From Veillonella agrestimuris (lineage in GTDB: Bacteria; Bacillota; Negativicutes; Veillonellales; Veillonellaceae): DNA of 64,000 bases. Positions 53,613 to 62,955 of the stretch are shown piece by piece. How positions within the stretch are numbered: position 1 is the first letter of the stretch; each line of letters starts with the position of its first letter. The stretch is taken from NCBI RefSeq assembly GCF_943193065.1, contig NZ_CALPCS010000005.1:62001-126000 (forward strand), in the 5' to 3' direction. The notes below the pieces were generated by a model. It worked only from the letters and a program-made list of their open reading frames with translations. It ran no database searches and was not told the origin of the DNA. Position numbers and translations under genes: made by a program.

Positions 53613-54767
53613 TTAGGAACTCTTTTTACTAGTATTGTTCACTTTCTTTTCTTTATCAGTATTGTTTGCTTTTTTATCGTTAGTCGCCTTCTTCACTGCT
53701 TTAGCATTTGGCGCTGTTTTCACAAAGGCGTTGTTTAAGTTCGTCGCTACCATGAGGGCTACATCAGAACCTGGTGTTGTAATAATGGATTGACCTGCTA
53801 CGGTAACAGTGGCACCATTATAGGACGCGCTACCAGGAGTTACCTTATTATCGTGGTAAAGGCGTGCCAATTTGCCAGCCATATAATAGGATCGCTCTTC
53901 CCCTGTATAACGACCGGAAGCGGCTGGTGTGTAGATATTATCACCATTAACGAAAACAGCTCCGCTCTCATTGACGTTTACATGATTTCCAGAATAAGCA
54001 TACATACGGGCAATGTTTTCTTTCACACGATTGCTCGTTTTAGGATGGTTATTCGGGTTAATCACTTGCCCCAAACCTTCGCTATATCGATCGCCGTATT
54101 TATTGCGGATAATAGCCATGGACCCTGGTGCACCGCCTAAGTTATATTGGGATTCCGCTAAAATTTTAAAACCTAATTCGTCGGCTTTTTTCTCTTGGCT
54201 CATAGTAAACACTTGATTATTCAAATAGTTACCAGCAACACCCGCCAAAATGGCAGAGCCTCCACCCCCTGCAAGGCCTGCTGCAGTAGCTACACCAACT
54301 TGTTTCTTAGCGCCATTAATGATGTCTTTATTTTCACCGTGCGCAATTTCGTGAGCCATAACATAGGCTAATTGATCGTCATCCAAGAGATCCAACGCCC
54401 CTTTATTAACGGACATAACACGACCTAACGTAGCAAAAGCATTAAATTCCTCGCTAGGATTAGCATACACCACATAGGAACGTTTTACTAAGGGCGTGTT
54501 CACTAAATTATTCATGACGCGCTGCACGCGAGCTTGTGCGGCACTATCATCTAAATAACCAGTACGCTCCTTAGCAGCAGCTAAACTTTCAGCCTGCCCT
54601 TCTGGGGAGTTATCCATTTTATTGAGCGCCGTCGATACGTATGCCATCGATATGGCACCACCTGCCAAAGTTTCAAAAATACCCGCCGATACAGGCATGA
54701 CTGCTGTCATCGAAACGGTAGCACCCATAGCTAGCGCTAATACTGTCGTTTTTACAGAACCTTTCAT
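53613..54767 (-). CDS. Exported M48-family metallopeptidase
   Basis: This 384-residue protein has a signal peptide (residues 1 to about 28, ending VSA) and the zinc-protease motif MAHEIAHGE near residue 138, with the third-ligand region EKKADELGFKIL about 60 residues later. It belongs to the BepA/LoiP-type M48C peptidases, several of which act in the periplasm on outer-membrane proteins. A glycine-rich hydrophobic stretch (AAGLAGGGGSAILAGVAG) lies between the motifs. The lysine/asparagine-rich tail is low complexity. In a cell with many autotransporters it could help quality control, which is inference. Confidence 0.9.
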   Translation of the reverse strand: MKGSVKTTVLALAMGATVSMTAVMPVSAGIFETLAGGAISMAYVSTALNKMDNSPEGQAESLAAAKERTGYLDDSAAQARVQRVMNNLVNTPLVKRSYVVYANPSEEFNAFATLGRVMSVNKGALDLLDDDQLAYVMAHEIAHGENKDIINGAKKQVGVATAAGLAGGGGSAILAGVAGNYLNNQVFTMSQEKKADELGFKILAESQYNLGGAPGSMAIIRNKYGDRYSEGLGQVINPNNHPKTSNRVKENIARMYAYSGNHVNVNESGAVFVNGDNIYTPAASGRYTGEERSYYMAGKLARLYHDNKVTPGSASYNGATVTVAGQSIITTPGSDVALMVATNLNNAFVKTAPNAKAVKKATNDKKANNTDKEKKVNNTSKKSS

Positions 54768-54850
54768 AGTATCACCTCTTCATAGCTCCTGTTGAAAGTT
54801 TTATTGCATACAATTATTATACCATATGAATTCAAAAGTCGAACAAATAT

Positions 54851-54878
54851 TTGACAAATAGAAAATATTCGATATAAT
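54851..54878 (+). promoter_or_regulatory. Sigma-70 promoter of the pirin gene
   Basis: TTGACA (54851-54856) and TATAAT (54873-54878) are both perfect consensus, with a 16-base spacer. A dyad TCGAACAAATATT / AATATTCGA (54839-54872) overlaps it and could be an operator. The leader is about 110 bases. Confidence 0.78.
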
Positions 54879-54995
54879 AATGGTAAGAAGTATGAATGGT
54901 TACTCATATATAATAAACTAATTCATAGTTCTCTCAATGTTATTCTTTTATTATATACATGATTATAGGAATTATTTTGTAAGAGGTGATACTCC

Positions 54996-55952
54996 GTGAA
55001 TAACATGAACACTATACACAATATGGAAAATGTAAATGCTGTAGTTAACGAAACAGCTATGGTGCAAAAACGTTCTATTGAACAAATTATAGAGCCAGAA
55101 GATACCCATTGGGTTGGTTCTGGATTCCGTGTTCGTCAATATTTACCAAATGGTGATACAAATCCATTATTAACACGTATGTCTCCATTCCTCTTATTAG
55201 ATTATAACGAACCGTATTACTTTGAAGGCTCCCCTTTTGAAAAAGGCGTAGCTCCTCATCCTCACAAAGGCTTTGAAACTGTTACCTTCTCTTTCTCTGG
55301 TTCTTTAGAGCATAAAGATACTGCTGGTAACCATGGCGTTATGCACTCTGGTGACGTACAGTGGATGACTGCTGGCAAAGGAGTTCTTCACAGAGAATAT
55401 CACGAAAAAGAATGGTCTAAAAAAGGCCGTATGTTACACGCCATCCAATTATGGGTGAACTTGCCAGCTGCCAACAAAAATGATGACCCACATTACCAAC
55501 ATATTCCTGCTAAAAGTATGGGTCAATATACATCGTTAGACGAAACTGTTAAGGCTATCGTATATACAGGTACTTTCAGAAATGTTGCAGGCCCTGGTAA
55601 AAGCTATACACCTATGAATATTTACAAACTCACCATCGAACCAGGTAGCTACGTATCCATTCGGGAACAAGCAAACTGGAACACTGGTTTCCTCGTAATC
55701 AACGGCTCTGGCACCATTAATGGTGAAAACACGATCACTAAAGGCCAATTCGCCATTATGAACAACGATCACGAGCAATTCGATATCGATGCCAGTGAAG
55801 ATGGACTTGAAATCTTCGTGCTTAGCGGCGAACCAATTCATGAACCAATCGTAAAAAAAGGCCCATTTGTAATGAACAATGCTACTGACGTATTACTTGC
55901 ATTTGGGGAATTTCAAAATGGGAAATTTGGTAGAGAAGAAGATTTAATGTAG
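54996..55952 (+). CDS. Pirin family protein
   Basis: The 318-residue protein is a bicupin of the pirin family. The N-terminal cupin holds the metal-binding motif APHPHKGFETVT near residue 86 and VQWMTAGKGVLHREY. The second cupin spans about residues 190-290. Bacterial pirins are iron-binding and some cleave quercetin, while others regulate metabolic enzymes. The specific role is unknown. The start is a GTG at 54996, eight bases after GAGGTG; an ATG three codons later is too far from it. Confidence 0.92.
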   Translation: MNNMNTIHNMENVNAVVNETAMVQKRSIEQIIEPEDTHWVGSGFRVRQYLPNGDTNPLLTRMSPFLLLDYNEPYYFEGSPFEKGVAPHPHKGFETVTFSFSGSLEHKDTAGNHGVMHSGDVQWMTAGKGVLHREYHEKEWSKKGRMLHAIQLWVNLPAANKNDDPHYQHIPAKSMGQYTSLDETVKAIVYTGTFRNVAGPGKSYTPMNIYKLTIEPGSYVSIREQANWNTGFLVINGSGTINGENTITKGQFAIMNNDHEQFDIDASEDGLEIFVLSGEPIHEPIVKKGPFVMNNATDVLLAFGEFQNGKFGREEDLM

Positions 55953-55990
55953 ATACAGGATTTGATTTAACTTACATAAATAACTGCAAC

Positions 55991-56030
55991 AAAGAGGCTA
56001 GTTAATCATAATGATTAACTAGCCTCTTTT
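55991..56030. terminator. Bidirectional terminator
   Basis: AAAGAGGCTAGTTAATCA and its perfect complement form an 18-base stem with a 3- to 4-base loop, T-rich on both sides. It serves the pirin gene and the convergent TonB-dependent receptor gene. Confidence 0.93.
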
Positions 56031-56078
56031 ATATGTCTATGGAAAATACTAATACACCATAATCTCTAGAACGAGAAA

Positions 56079-57944
56079 TTAGAAGCTCACTTCCATACCG
56101 ACTCTAAAGTTCCGTCCTTGTCCAGTCCACCATTCACCAGGATTGCCATAACGCGTATTAGATTGTTCTGCATAGAATGTATTAAATACATTATTCACTC
56201 GACCAAATACAGTCACCGAATCGTTCACTCGGTAATTAGCGCTAATATCAGTAATCCAATAGGTAGATCGAGGGAAAGCTCCATCAGCTCTGCCCGGTCT
56301 ATCAATATTACCACGAATATCTAAATGAGCATCCCATTTAGCATCGTTATAATCAAGCCCTGCATTGATAGCATGTTTAGGAATATATCCATCAACATTA
56401 GCACGGCGAGTCGGCGTATCCGCTACATGTGTATAGGTATAGCCAAGACGAGCCGATAGATGACGAGTCAATTGCTTACGCACATCCGCAGAGAAACCAT
56501 GGGCTCGTTCTGTATCAAAGTTTTGATATTGTCCTACAAAATTGATAGGATCTGTCATAACCCAACCAATTTTATCTTTTGTACGACGCGTAAAGAAGTT
56601 AAGGTTTGCATTCCATGTACGACCAAACTTATGATGTACGCCCAAATCCCACTCCCGGCCTGTTTCAGGGTCCAAATTACGGTTGCCATTATAACCATCA
56701 AATAATTGATATGGCGTTGGCGCCAAGAAATATTCATTATAAGACACATAAATATTGGTGCGATCATTCACATCATAGCCAAGAGAAATATGTGGCGATG
56801 TATGCGTACCAAAAGCAGAATGATGGTCAATACGAATACCTGGCGTTACCGTCCATTTAGGAGCAAAGCGCCATTCATCTTGTACATAATATGATGTATT
56901 CGTTAATTTTACGCCATTCATGCTAAGAACTTTATCTTGACGCCAATCAAAGCCACCTACTACCGTATGTTCTTTGGCTTTGAATGTCACTTGATCACCA
57001 ATAGCTCTCGTTTTCACATCTGTCGTATATCCATCATAGGTCGTTTCATAGTGATTGTTCACGCCATATAATTGATGGCTCCATTTGTCACTGATTTTAT
57101 TGTTCCACACAGCCCGAAGGGAATCATTTTTCTCGTTTCCATAACGACGAGTATTTAAACTTCCTAAGTAGTTAGAATACATAACATCACCGCGGTAGGT
57201 ATCATAGGTAATGCGAATTTCATTATTATCATCAATTTCATTACCAATCATAAAGGACGCACTATGGTTATTACTATGTTGCGGGATACTTGTATGATGA
57301 GCATCTTTGTAATCATCAATAATATCTTTTTCGTAGCCTACGCGCCAGTACCAATTATCTTGGCGACCTTCATTCATCAATGCATACTGTTCTAACCCAT
57401 AACTCCCACCCATAATACGGGCTTTCGTTTTGACACCTTCTTCGGGCTTAGCAGTAATAACATTCACAACCCCACCTACTGCGCCAGATCCGTATAGAGC
57501 AGATGCGGCACCACGCAATACTTCAATACGCTCAATACTTTCCATATTTCTGAGGATTGACATTGGCGGATTAACCCCAGCTGCATTCATATTGATACCG
57601 TCGACCATATATAATACTTGGTTAGAACCATTAATACGGAATACATTGGAATTTGTATACCCCGCACCGCCACCATAGGTATTAATATCTACGCCAGGAA
57701 CAATGCGCAATGCTTCATTCATATCTACAGCATGACGCTCACGTACTTCATCACCACTAACGACTGCTACACTAGCAGGTACTTTTGAAAGCTCTTGCTC
57801 ACTTCTCGTAGCTGTAACTACTACATTATGAGTGACATTGTTTCTTTCTGGCTCTGCACCTTGTACATCTGTAACAACACAGATACACCCAGTCATTAAA
57901 ATCATCGCTACATAAGCAGCTAATTTTTGCTTGCTCCGTTTCAT
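56079..57944 (-). CDS. TonB-dependent outer-membrane receptor
   Basis: The 621-residue protein has a signal peptide with a TGC that might be a lipobox, a TonB-box-like HNVVVTAT near residue 40, a plug domain (VPGVDINTYGG, SIERIEVLRGAASALYGSGAVGGVVNV), and a 22-strand-type barrel ending in the terminal Phe (NFRVGMEVSF). It is the outer-membrane gate for the ABC system encoded immediately upstream. Similarity is to the CirA/BtuB group, so iron-siderophore, heme or corrinoid are all possible ligands. The ATG at 57944 has GGAGG upstream. Confidence 0.92.
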   Translation of the reverse strand: MKRSKQKLAAYVAMILMTGCICVVTDVQGAEPERNNVTHNVVVTATRSEQELSKVPASVAVVSGDEVRERHAVDMNEALRIVPGVDINTYGGGAGYTNSNVFRINGSNQVLYMVDGINMNAAGVNPPMSILRNMESIERIEVLRGAASALYGSGAVGGVVNVITAKPEEGVKTKARIMGGSYGLEQYALMNEGRQDNWYWRVGYEKDIIDDYKDAHHTSIPQHSNNHSASFMIGNEIDDNNEIRITYDTYRGDVMYSNYLGSLNTRRYGNEKNDSLRAVWNNKISDKWSHQLYGVNNHYETTYDGYTTDVKTRAIGDQVTFKAKEHTVVGGFDWRQDKVLSMNGVKLTNTSYYVQDEWRFAPKWTVTPGIRIDHHSAFGTHTSPHISLGYDVNDRTNIYVSYNEYFLAPTPYQLFDGYNGNRNLDPETGREWDLGVHHKFGRTWNANLNFFTRRTKDKIGWVMTDPINFVGQYQNFDTERAHGFSADVRKQLTRHLSARLGYTYTHVADTPTRRANVDGYIPKHAINAGLDYNDAKWDAHLDIRGNIDRPGRADGAFPRSTYWITDISANYRVNDSVTVFGRVNNVFNTFYAEQSNTRYGNPGEWWTGQGRNFRVGMEVSF

Positions 57945-57992
57945 GATAACCTCCAAAAGAATACTCTATAAAATAAATCCTAAACCTATCTA

Positions 57993-58046
57993 TTAATACA
58001 ACGTATTTTAAAAGACTCATTAATACAATATATAGTAAAAGACTCA
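57993..58046. repeat. 27-bp tandem repeat upstream of the receptor gene
   Basis: TTAATACAAYRTAT--TAAAAGACTCA occurs twice in tandem at 57993-58019 and 58020-58046, with four differences. It lies between the ABC lipoprotein gene and the receptor gene. It may be a double regulator site or a slippage product. Confidence 0.75.
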
Positions 58047-58077
58047 CTATGATAGCTCTTACTATATCGTTTCAAAC

Positions 58078-58986
58078 CTATGGATATATCTGCTCTGTCA
58101 TATCTAATATCCCCTTCGTCATAAACTGTGAATAACTCATCAATCGAGATGCTTTCACCGTGTAAATACGATGATTCTGTATCGCTTTAATGCCTTGTAA
58201 TGCAGGATCTGAAAGCAATTCATTAATATTGACTTCTGCATCTTGTTCATTACTATAATCATCAGAAGGAATAATAATCACATCTGGATTGATACGTATT
58301 AAGTCTTCTCTCGTTCCATTATCAATGGGACCTAGACCAATAGTAGCAGCACCATTTATTACTTTCATATAATGGCTCATATCATCGAAAGTAGAGCCTG
58401 TACCACCATTAATACCAAACCGTGTGTATAACACAACGATAGGAGATGGTCCCTGATTATGGGCTTTCACAATAGATTCTACGCGTGCTAAGTCTGTAGC
58501 CATAGATTCTTGTAAAGCCGCATCAGATGCGTTTAGTAAATTGGCTATATGACTAATCGTTTCCTTTGCTTCTTCCACAGTTTTTGGTGTCGTATACACA
58601 TATACAGGAATATTAATATTCCGCATTTCTTCCACTTGTTCTAACGGCACCCAGTCAGGAGCAATGACTAAATCAGGTTGTACGCCTAACATTGATTCCG
58701 TAGTAAAGCGTATATGCTGTGTAATCCCCTTTGAACGGTCAGGTACATTATTAGGGAATTGACCTAATGCAACTACTCGCTCGGGTGCTATTAAAGATAA
58801 TACAATATCCTCTGTACTAACCCCAACAGGAACAATACGACTTGGTTGCTCTGGTATAGTAACAGTCGCACCTGTAGCATCAGTGACAGTAACAGGCTGA
58901 CGCACTGTAGTTCTATCTTGTGCTGGACCACAACCACTGATAACTAATACGGTAATAATTGCTAATATTATCCACCTAAGGTTCAT
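58078..58986 (-). CDS. ABC transporter substrate-binding lipoprotein (iron-chelate/cobalamin type)
   Basis: This 302-residue protein has a lipoprotein signal (LVISGC, Cys19) and the BtuF/FecB two-lobed fold with a helical linker (ITVTDATGATVTIPEQPSRIVPVG-like opening, then LVIAPDWVPLEQVEEMRN). It would carry the chelate from the receptor to the permease. Its start overlaps the ATPase stop (ATGA). It is sixth in the operon. The ligand cannot be told from sequence. Confidence 0.9.
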   Translation of the reverse strand: MNLRWIILAIITVLVISGCGPAQDRTTVRQPVTVTDATGATVTIPEQPSRIVPVGVSTEDIVLSLIAPERVVALGQFPNNVPDRSKGITQHIRFTTESMLGVQPDLVIAPDWVPLEQVEEMRNINIPVYVYTTPKTVEEAKETISHIANLLNASDAALQESMATDLARVESIVKAHNQGPSPIVVLYTRFGINGGTGSTFDDMSHYMKVINGAATIGLGPIDNGTREDLIRINPDVIIIPSDDYSNEQDAEVNINELLSDPALQGIKAIQNHRIYTVKASRLMSYSQFMTKGILDMTEQIYP

Positions 58987-59870
58987 ACCAAATCCTCTTC
59001 CTTATCATAATGAGCGTTACTGCATGATTTATTGTACACATCAACGCAACTATGTACTGTATCAACACAATTATGTACTAAATCGTCTACCATATTTCTC
59101 GGAAATATATAAATACGTTGCTGTTTAAAATACGGATCCTCATAGACTGCTGCATTAAGATGGAACGCCTGATGCAAATGTTCTGCAGTCAATACATCCT
59201 TAGGACTGCCAGTAGATACTATATGACCATCAGACATCAATATTAATGTCGTACAATATTTGGCAGCTAATTCTAAGTCATGAACGACGATACCTATTGT
59301 TTTCCCTTTATCGCATAATCTACGGCTTTCATAGAAAATATCGTCTGCATATACTAAATCAAGTGCTGCTGTCGGTTCATCAAGAAGCAATGCATCCGTT
59401 TGCTGTGCTAAGGCTTTTGCTAAGAATACACGCTGCCGTTCACCACCGCTTAAAGCTTGCATAGATCGATCCCGCAAATGCCACACGCCAACGGATTTCA
59501 TAGCCTCTTCTACAATCGCTTTATCCTCTTTTCGCTCTTGCTCCCACCACTTCAAATAAGGATACCGTGCCATCATAACAATATCTTCTGCTTTGTACCC
59601 AAAAGCAATGTTTACGGACTGTTGCATATACGCAACACGACGAGCTAGGTCATGTTCTGACATCTGGTTAATATCCATACTATCCCACGCAATGCTGCCC
59701 TGTTCAACAGGATATAACCTGCGCAAGGATTTCAACAATGTCGTTTTACCCGAACCATTAGGCCCAATGATTCCCACAAATTCACCAGCTTTGACGCTGA
59801 AAGTAGCCTCTTTCACAATCTGCCGCTGACCTAACGAAACAGATACATTCTGAACCTCCAGTTTCATCAT
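58983..59870 (-). CDS. ABC transporter ATPase (FecE/BtuD-like) with Cys/His-rich tail
   Basis: The 295-residue ATPase has Walker A GPNGSGKTT, Q-loop MQQSVN, signature LSGGERQRVF, Walker B ALLLDEPTAALD and the switch histidine VVHDLE. After a normal FecE-type ending near residue 258, it carries about 35 extra residues with three Cys and three His (HNCVDTVHSCVDVYNKSC). That tail could bind a metal. The start overlaps the permease stop; a second ATG one codon later has better ribosome spacing. Confidence 0.92.
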   Translation of the reverse strand: MMKLEVQNVSVSLGQRQIVKEATFSVKAGEFVGIIGPNGSGKTTLLKSLRRLYPVEQGSIAWDSMDINQMSEHDLARRVAYMQQSVNIAFGYKAEDIVMMARYPYLKWWEQERKEDKAIVEEAMKSVGVWHLRDRSMQALSGGERQRVFLAKALAQQTDALLLDEPTAALDLVYADDIFYESRRLCDKGKTIGIVVHDLELAAKYCTTLILMSDGHIVSTGSPKDVLTAEHLHQAFHLNAAVYEDPYFKQQRIYIFPRNMVDDLVHNCVDTVHSCVDVYNKSCSNAHYDKEEDLV

Positions 59871-60916
59871 GCACCTCCCTGTCGTCGCAACCGATGTAAT
59901 AAATATAGAAAATAAGGAGCCCCTAATAAGGCGGTCATAATGCCTACACGTATTTCAATAGGTTGTGCGATGATGCGCCCCAATGTATCGCAAAAAACTA
60001 AAAATAAAGCCCCTCCGATAGCGGATAACGGTAACAACAATCGATGATCAGGTCCTACCAATAAACGTACAATATGCGGCACTACAAGCCCTACAAAACC
60101 AATGGAGCCACTCACACAGACAGCAGTAGCCGTAACCAAAGAAGCGAGAAATAGAAATACAATACGATATACCATAACAGGCATACCGAGAGCACGTGCT
60201 TCTGTATCACCTAAAGCAAGTACATTGAGATGTCGCCCTAACATAATGAGTATGATACTACCTATAGTAATAGGCCCTACCGCAACAGCTACGTGATCCC
60301 AACGCCTAAAGTCGAGGCCACCAACCATCCAAAAAAGGAATTCTTTCAACCGATACTCATTTAACATCGTCAAAATACCAGATGAAAACGCCCCTAATAG
60401 CATACTAATAGCTACTCCAGCCAGCAATAAAGTAGTCGTATCTAATCGACGATTATCCCACGTTAATACAATAGTCACAGTAACAGCTAAGAGTGCACCT
60501 GTAAAAGCTAGCACTGGCATATAAAAAGCCCCCAACGATGTCAACCCTAAAGCAATAGCAATAACAGCTCCTAATGAGGCCCCTGCAGAAACGCCCATAA
60601 TTCCGGGATCAGCTAAGGGATTCGAAAATACCCCTTGCATAACAGCTCCCGATATTGCTAAGGCTGCGCCCACTAATAACCCCACCATAAGGCGAGGCAT
60701 ACGAATAAACCAAAGTACCGATTCTTGATCCGTACTAATAGGCTCTGTAAAAGATACCGCCAAGCCCAAGCCCTGCAATATACTTTGCAGTCCACCTGTC
60801 AAAGGAATGGTTATTGTGCCCAAATGCAATGCCGCTACAGCACATATGAAGAGAGTCAGGATAAGACTAATTGTTACTATATAGGTTTGATTTCTTTTTA
60901 TCATTTTATTACACAT
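59867..60916 (-). CDS. ABC transporter permease (FecCD/BtuC family)
   Basis: This roughly 349-residue inner-membrane protein has about ten hydrophobic helices and the family motifs MPRLMVGLLVGAALAISGAVMQ and GFVGLVVPHIVRLL (the ATPase-contact region). It imports chelated iron or corrinoid across the inner membrane with the ATPase. The start is uncertain: the frame is open further upstream, but ATG codons at 60916 and 60904 lie just after the tonB stop. I prefer 60916, coupled to tonB translation; neither has a strong ribosome site. Confidence 0.9.
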   Translation of the reverse strand: MCNKMIKRNQTYIVTISLILTLFICAVAALHLGTITIPLTGGLQSILQGLGLAVSFTEPISTDQESVLWFIRMPRLMVGLLVGAALAISGAVMQGVFSNPLADPGIMGVSAGASLGAVIAIALGLTSLGAFYMPVLAFTGALLAVTVTIVLTWDNRRLDTTTLLLAGVAISMLLGAFSSGILTMLNEYRLKEFLFWMVGGLDFRRWDHVAVAVGPITIGSIILIMLGRHLNVLALGDTEARALGMPVMVYRIVFLFLASLVTATAVCVSGSIGFVGLVVPHIVRLLVGPDHRLLLPLSAIGGALFLVFCDTLGRIIAQPIEIRVGIMTALLGAPYFLYLLHRLRRQGGA

Positions 60917-60920
60917 TTTA

Positions 60921-61685
60921 TCAATATAAATCATAAGTAACATTAATAGTAATCGTAACAGGTTCACCAGTCGTATTCTCAATGCCACCTTGGCTGGATA
61001 CCAAGTTTAATGCGGCATTATCTAAAATACTAGAACCACTGCTACCAATCATTGAGGCAGATACAAAATCACCAGCACCATCAAAGGTGACATAAAACGA
61101 TACGGTGCCAGTAATACCACGTCGTATAGCTTGTTGTGGCATCACTTTATTAGCTTCAACCCGATCAATATAACCAGAACTATCAGAGTAACCGCCACCA
61201 GGTGAATCAGCGCCTGGTGCACCATCAGAAGAACCATCACCTTCATTGCCAAGGCCTCCACTACCTTGAGGTCCGCCGCCTTCTCCAGGTACATTACCCG
61301 AACCAGGAATACCTGACGGACCATCAGTATTGCCTTTCACATTAACTGATGCCGTTTCATTACCACCTAAATAAGGATTTAAATCTTTTAATCCCGGCAT
61401 AGGTTTACCCGATAAATCAGGTAGAGTCGCTCCTGCCTTTCCACCTGTATTAGAAGTAGGTACTGTTGATGACTCCCGTCCTGGTGTATGGCGCTGTTCT
61501 TGCGCTTGAGACGCCACTTGTTGCTGAGATACTTCGAATTGATTCATATCTAATGTAACTACCAATTCTTTATCTTGACTGTGAAAGTCTTGTAAATATT
61601 GTGCCCAATTACCTACTATAGCCCAACCACATAGATTAATAACAATAGCAATGCCTAAAGGAAGTCTATACCGTTTGTGAATCAT
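60921..61685 (-). CDS. tonB: TonB protein
   Basis: The 254-residue protein has one N-terminal membrane segment (LGIAIVINLCGWAIVG), a long Gly/Ser/Pro-rich spacer (about residues 90-175) instead of the usual Pro-Glu/Pro-Lys repeats, and a C-terminal TonB domain (ANKVMPQQAIRRGITGTVSFYVTFDGAGDFVSAS). It transmits ExbBD energy to the receptor. The ATG at 61685 follows GGAAGTG just after the exbD stop; the longer frame upstream lies inside exbD. Confidence 0.88.
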   Translation of the reverse strand: MIHKRYRLPLGIAIVINLCGWAIVGNWAQYLQDFHSQDKELVVTLDMNQFEVSQQQVASQAQEQRHTPGRESSTVPTSNTGGKAGATLPDLSGKPMPGLKDLNPYLGGNETASVNVKGNTDGPSGIPGSGNVPGEGGGPQGSGGLGNEGDGSSDGAPGADSPGGGYSDSSGYIDRVEANKVMPQQAIRRGITGTVSFYVTFDGAGDFVSASMIGSSGSSILDNAALNLVSSQGGIENTTGEPVTITINVTYDLY

Positions 61686-61689
61686 AGCA

Positions 61690-62094
61690 TCACTTCCGTT
61701 CCGTCGCAACGCTAACAAATTTAGCACCATTCGTTTTTAAGTGATCCAATATGTCGATAACTTCCTTGTAGGCTATATCTTCAGATGCACGCACAACAAA
61801 AGCTTGTTGCGGTTCTTGCGTAACTAATTGTTGGATTTCCTGCCCCAGTTGCGTAGGTACAATTTCTCTTTCATTAATATACATTTTATGTGTCGTTGTT
61901 AGAGAAATCGTTACTGGCTCAATTGTTTTAGCCGTTGACGAAGAAGCTTTTGGCAAATTCAGTGGAATTTGTTGCTCTGTATTCATATATAAAGTACTCA
62001 TCATAAAAAATACGAGTAAGAAAAATACAATATCAATCATGGGGATAATCATGATAGTGGGTTCTTTTTGTATGCCTACATTACTGCGTTTCAT
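61690..62094 (-). CDS. exbD: ExbD, TonB energiser subunit
   Basis: ExbD (134 residues) has a single N-terminal membrane helix with the essential aspartate (IIPMIDIVFFLLVFFMM, Asp near residue 21) and a periplasmic domain. With ExbB it harvests the proton gradient for TonB. The start overlaps the exbB stop (TAATG). Confidence 0.93.
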   Translation of the reverse strand: MKRSNVGIQKEPTIMIIPMIDIVFFLLVFFMMSTLYMNTEQQIPLNLPKASSSTAKTIEPVTISLTTTHKMYINEREIVPTQLGQEIQQLVTQEPQQAFVVRASEDIAYKEVIDILDHLKTNGAKFVSVATERK

Positions 62095-62705
62095 TATCTA
62101 TGACTCCTATTATAGATATCTAATATCGCCCCTAATTGTTGTTCTAATTTAGCAATACTAGTATTCACTTGATCAGAGCACCAACTATAAAAAGCCAGTG
62201 CTACGATAGCCACAGTCAAACCTGTAGCTGTAGCAATTAAAGCTTCTGATACGCCACCAGTAATCACCGTTGGTGCCCCAATTTCACCACCTACAGCTGC
62301 AAAAGACTGAATCATACCTACTACAGTCCCTAATAATCCTAATAAAGGCGCCATCGTAACCATCATATTGAGCCAATTCAACCCACGTTTCATACGATGA
62401 TCCATATAGGCCACTACGTCATGCAATCGATTTTCTAACCCTTCTAGGTTATATACAGACTGTACAATAGGCTCTACCACTCGCCCTAATTCAGTTGTAT
62501 CATCCTTTAGATCTGCTTCCAAAATGGTCCAACTCATAGATTCTTGTGCTTTTTTTATATGAGCCTGTAATATCTCAATTTCACTACCGATTTTTCTATA
62601 AGTACGAACTCGTTCAACCATAATTGTCCACGCCACTACCATAAATACTACAAGTGGATACATAACAACTCCACCTGTATGGAATAAATGAATTGCATAC
62701 TCCAT
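62094..62705 (-). CDS. exbB: ExbB, TonB energiser channel subunit
   Basis: ExbB (203 residues) is a three-helix membrane protein of the MotA/TolQ/ExbB family. Landmarks are VVAWTIMVERVRTYRKI at helix 1, APLLGLLGTVVGMIQSF at helix 2 and GGVSEALIATATGLTVAIVALAFYSW at helix 3. It is the first gene of the operon, with GGAGG before the start. Confidence 0.94.
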   Translation of the reverse strand: MEYAIHLFHTGGVVMYPLVVFMVVAWTIMVERVRTYRKIGSEIEILQAHIKKAQESMSWTILEADLKDDTTELGRVVEPIVQSVYNLEGLENRLHDVVAYMDHRMKRGLNWLNMMVTMAPLLGLLGTVVGMIQSFAAVGGEIGAPTVITGGVSEALIATATGLTVAIVALAFYSWCSDQVNTSIAKLEQQLGAILDIYNRSHR

Positions 62706-62870
62706 GAAAGCCTCCGTTATTTACTTTCTACCAACATAAATTGTATAAAAACTCTATAATCTATCTCATTATTACATAAAATAAAGTGTACTACAATAAA
62801 CCCTACCCCTTATGGGTATGTCCTCTAACAAGATTAGAATCGCCTTTAATAAAATAATTGATACTTAGAA
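62706..62870. other. Promoter region of the exbB operon
   Basis: About 165 AT-rich bases precede exbB. A weak dyad, ATAATGAGATAGATTAT near 62,765, has a faint similarity to a Fur site, but it is not convincing. No gene is present. Confidence 0.4.
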
Positions 62871-62914
62871 AAGAACGAGCTAATACGAGCCTATACTCGT
62901 ATTAGCTTGTTCTT
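62871..62914 (-). terminator. Terminator of the classical autotransporter gene
   Basis: AAGAACRAGCTAATACGAG pairs with its complement as a 19-base stem with one wobble and a 6-base loop. On the minus strand TTTTCT follows. It lies about 40 bases after the autotransporter stop. Confidence 0.9.
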
Positions 62915-62955
62915 TTAAGTGAATTATTATTCTTTTAAAGAGAATGATTGTTCAA

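Noticed and set aside
62760..62785. Fur box before exbB
   Set aside because: Only a 5-base dyad resembles the consensus; AT-rich sequence gives such matches by chance.
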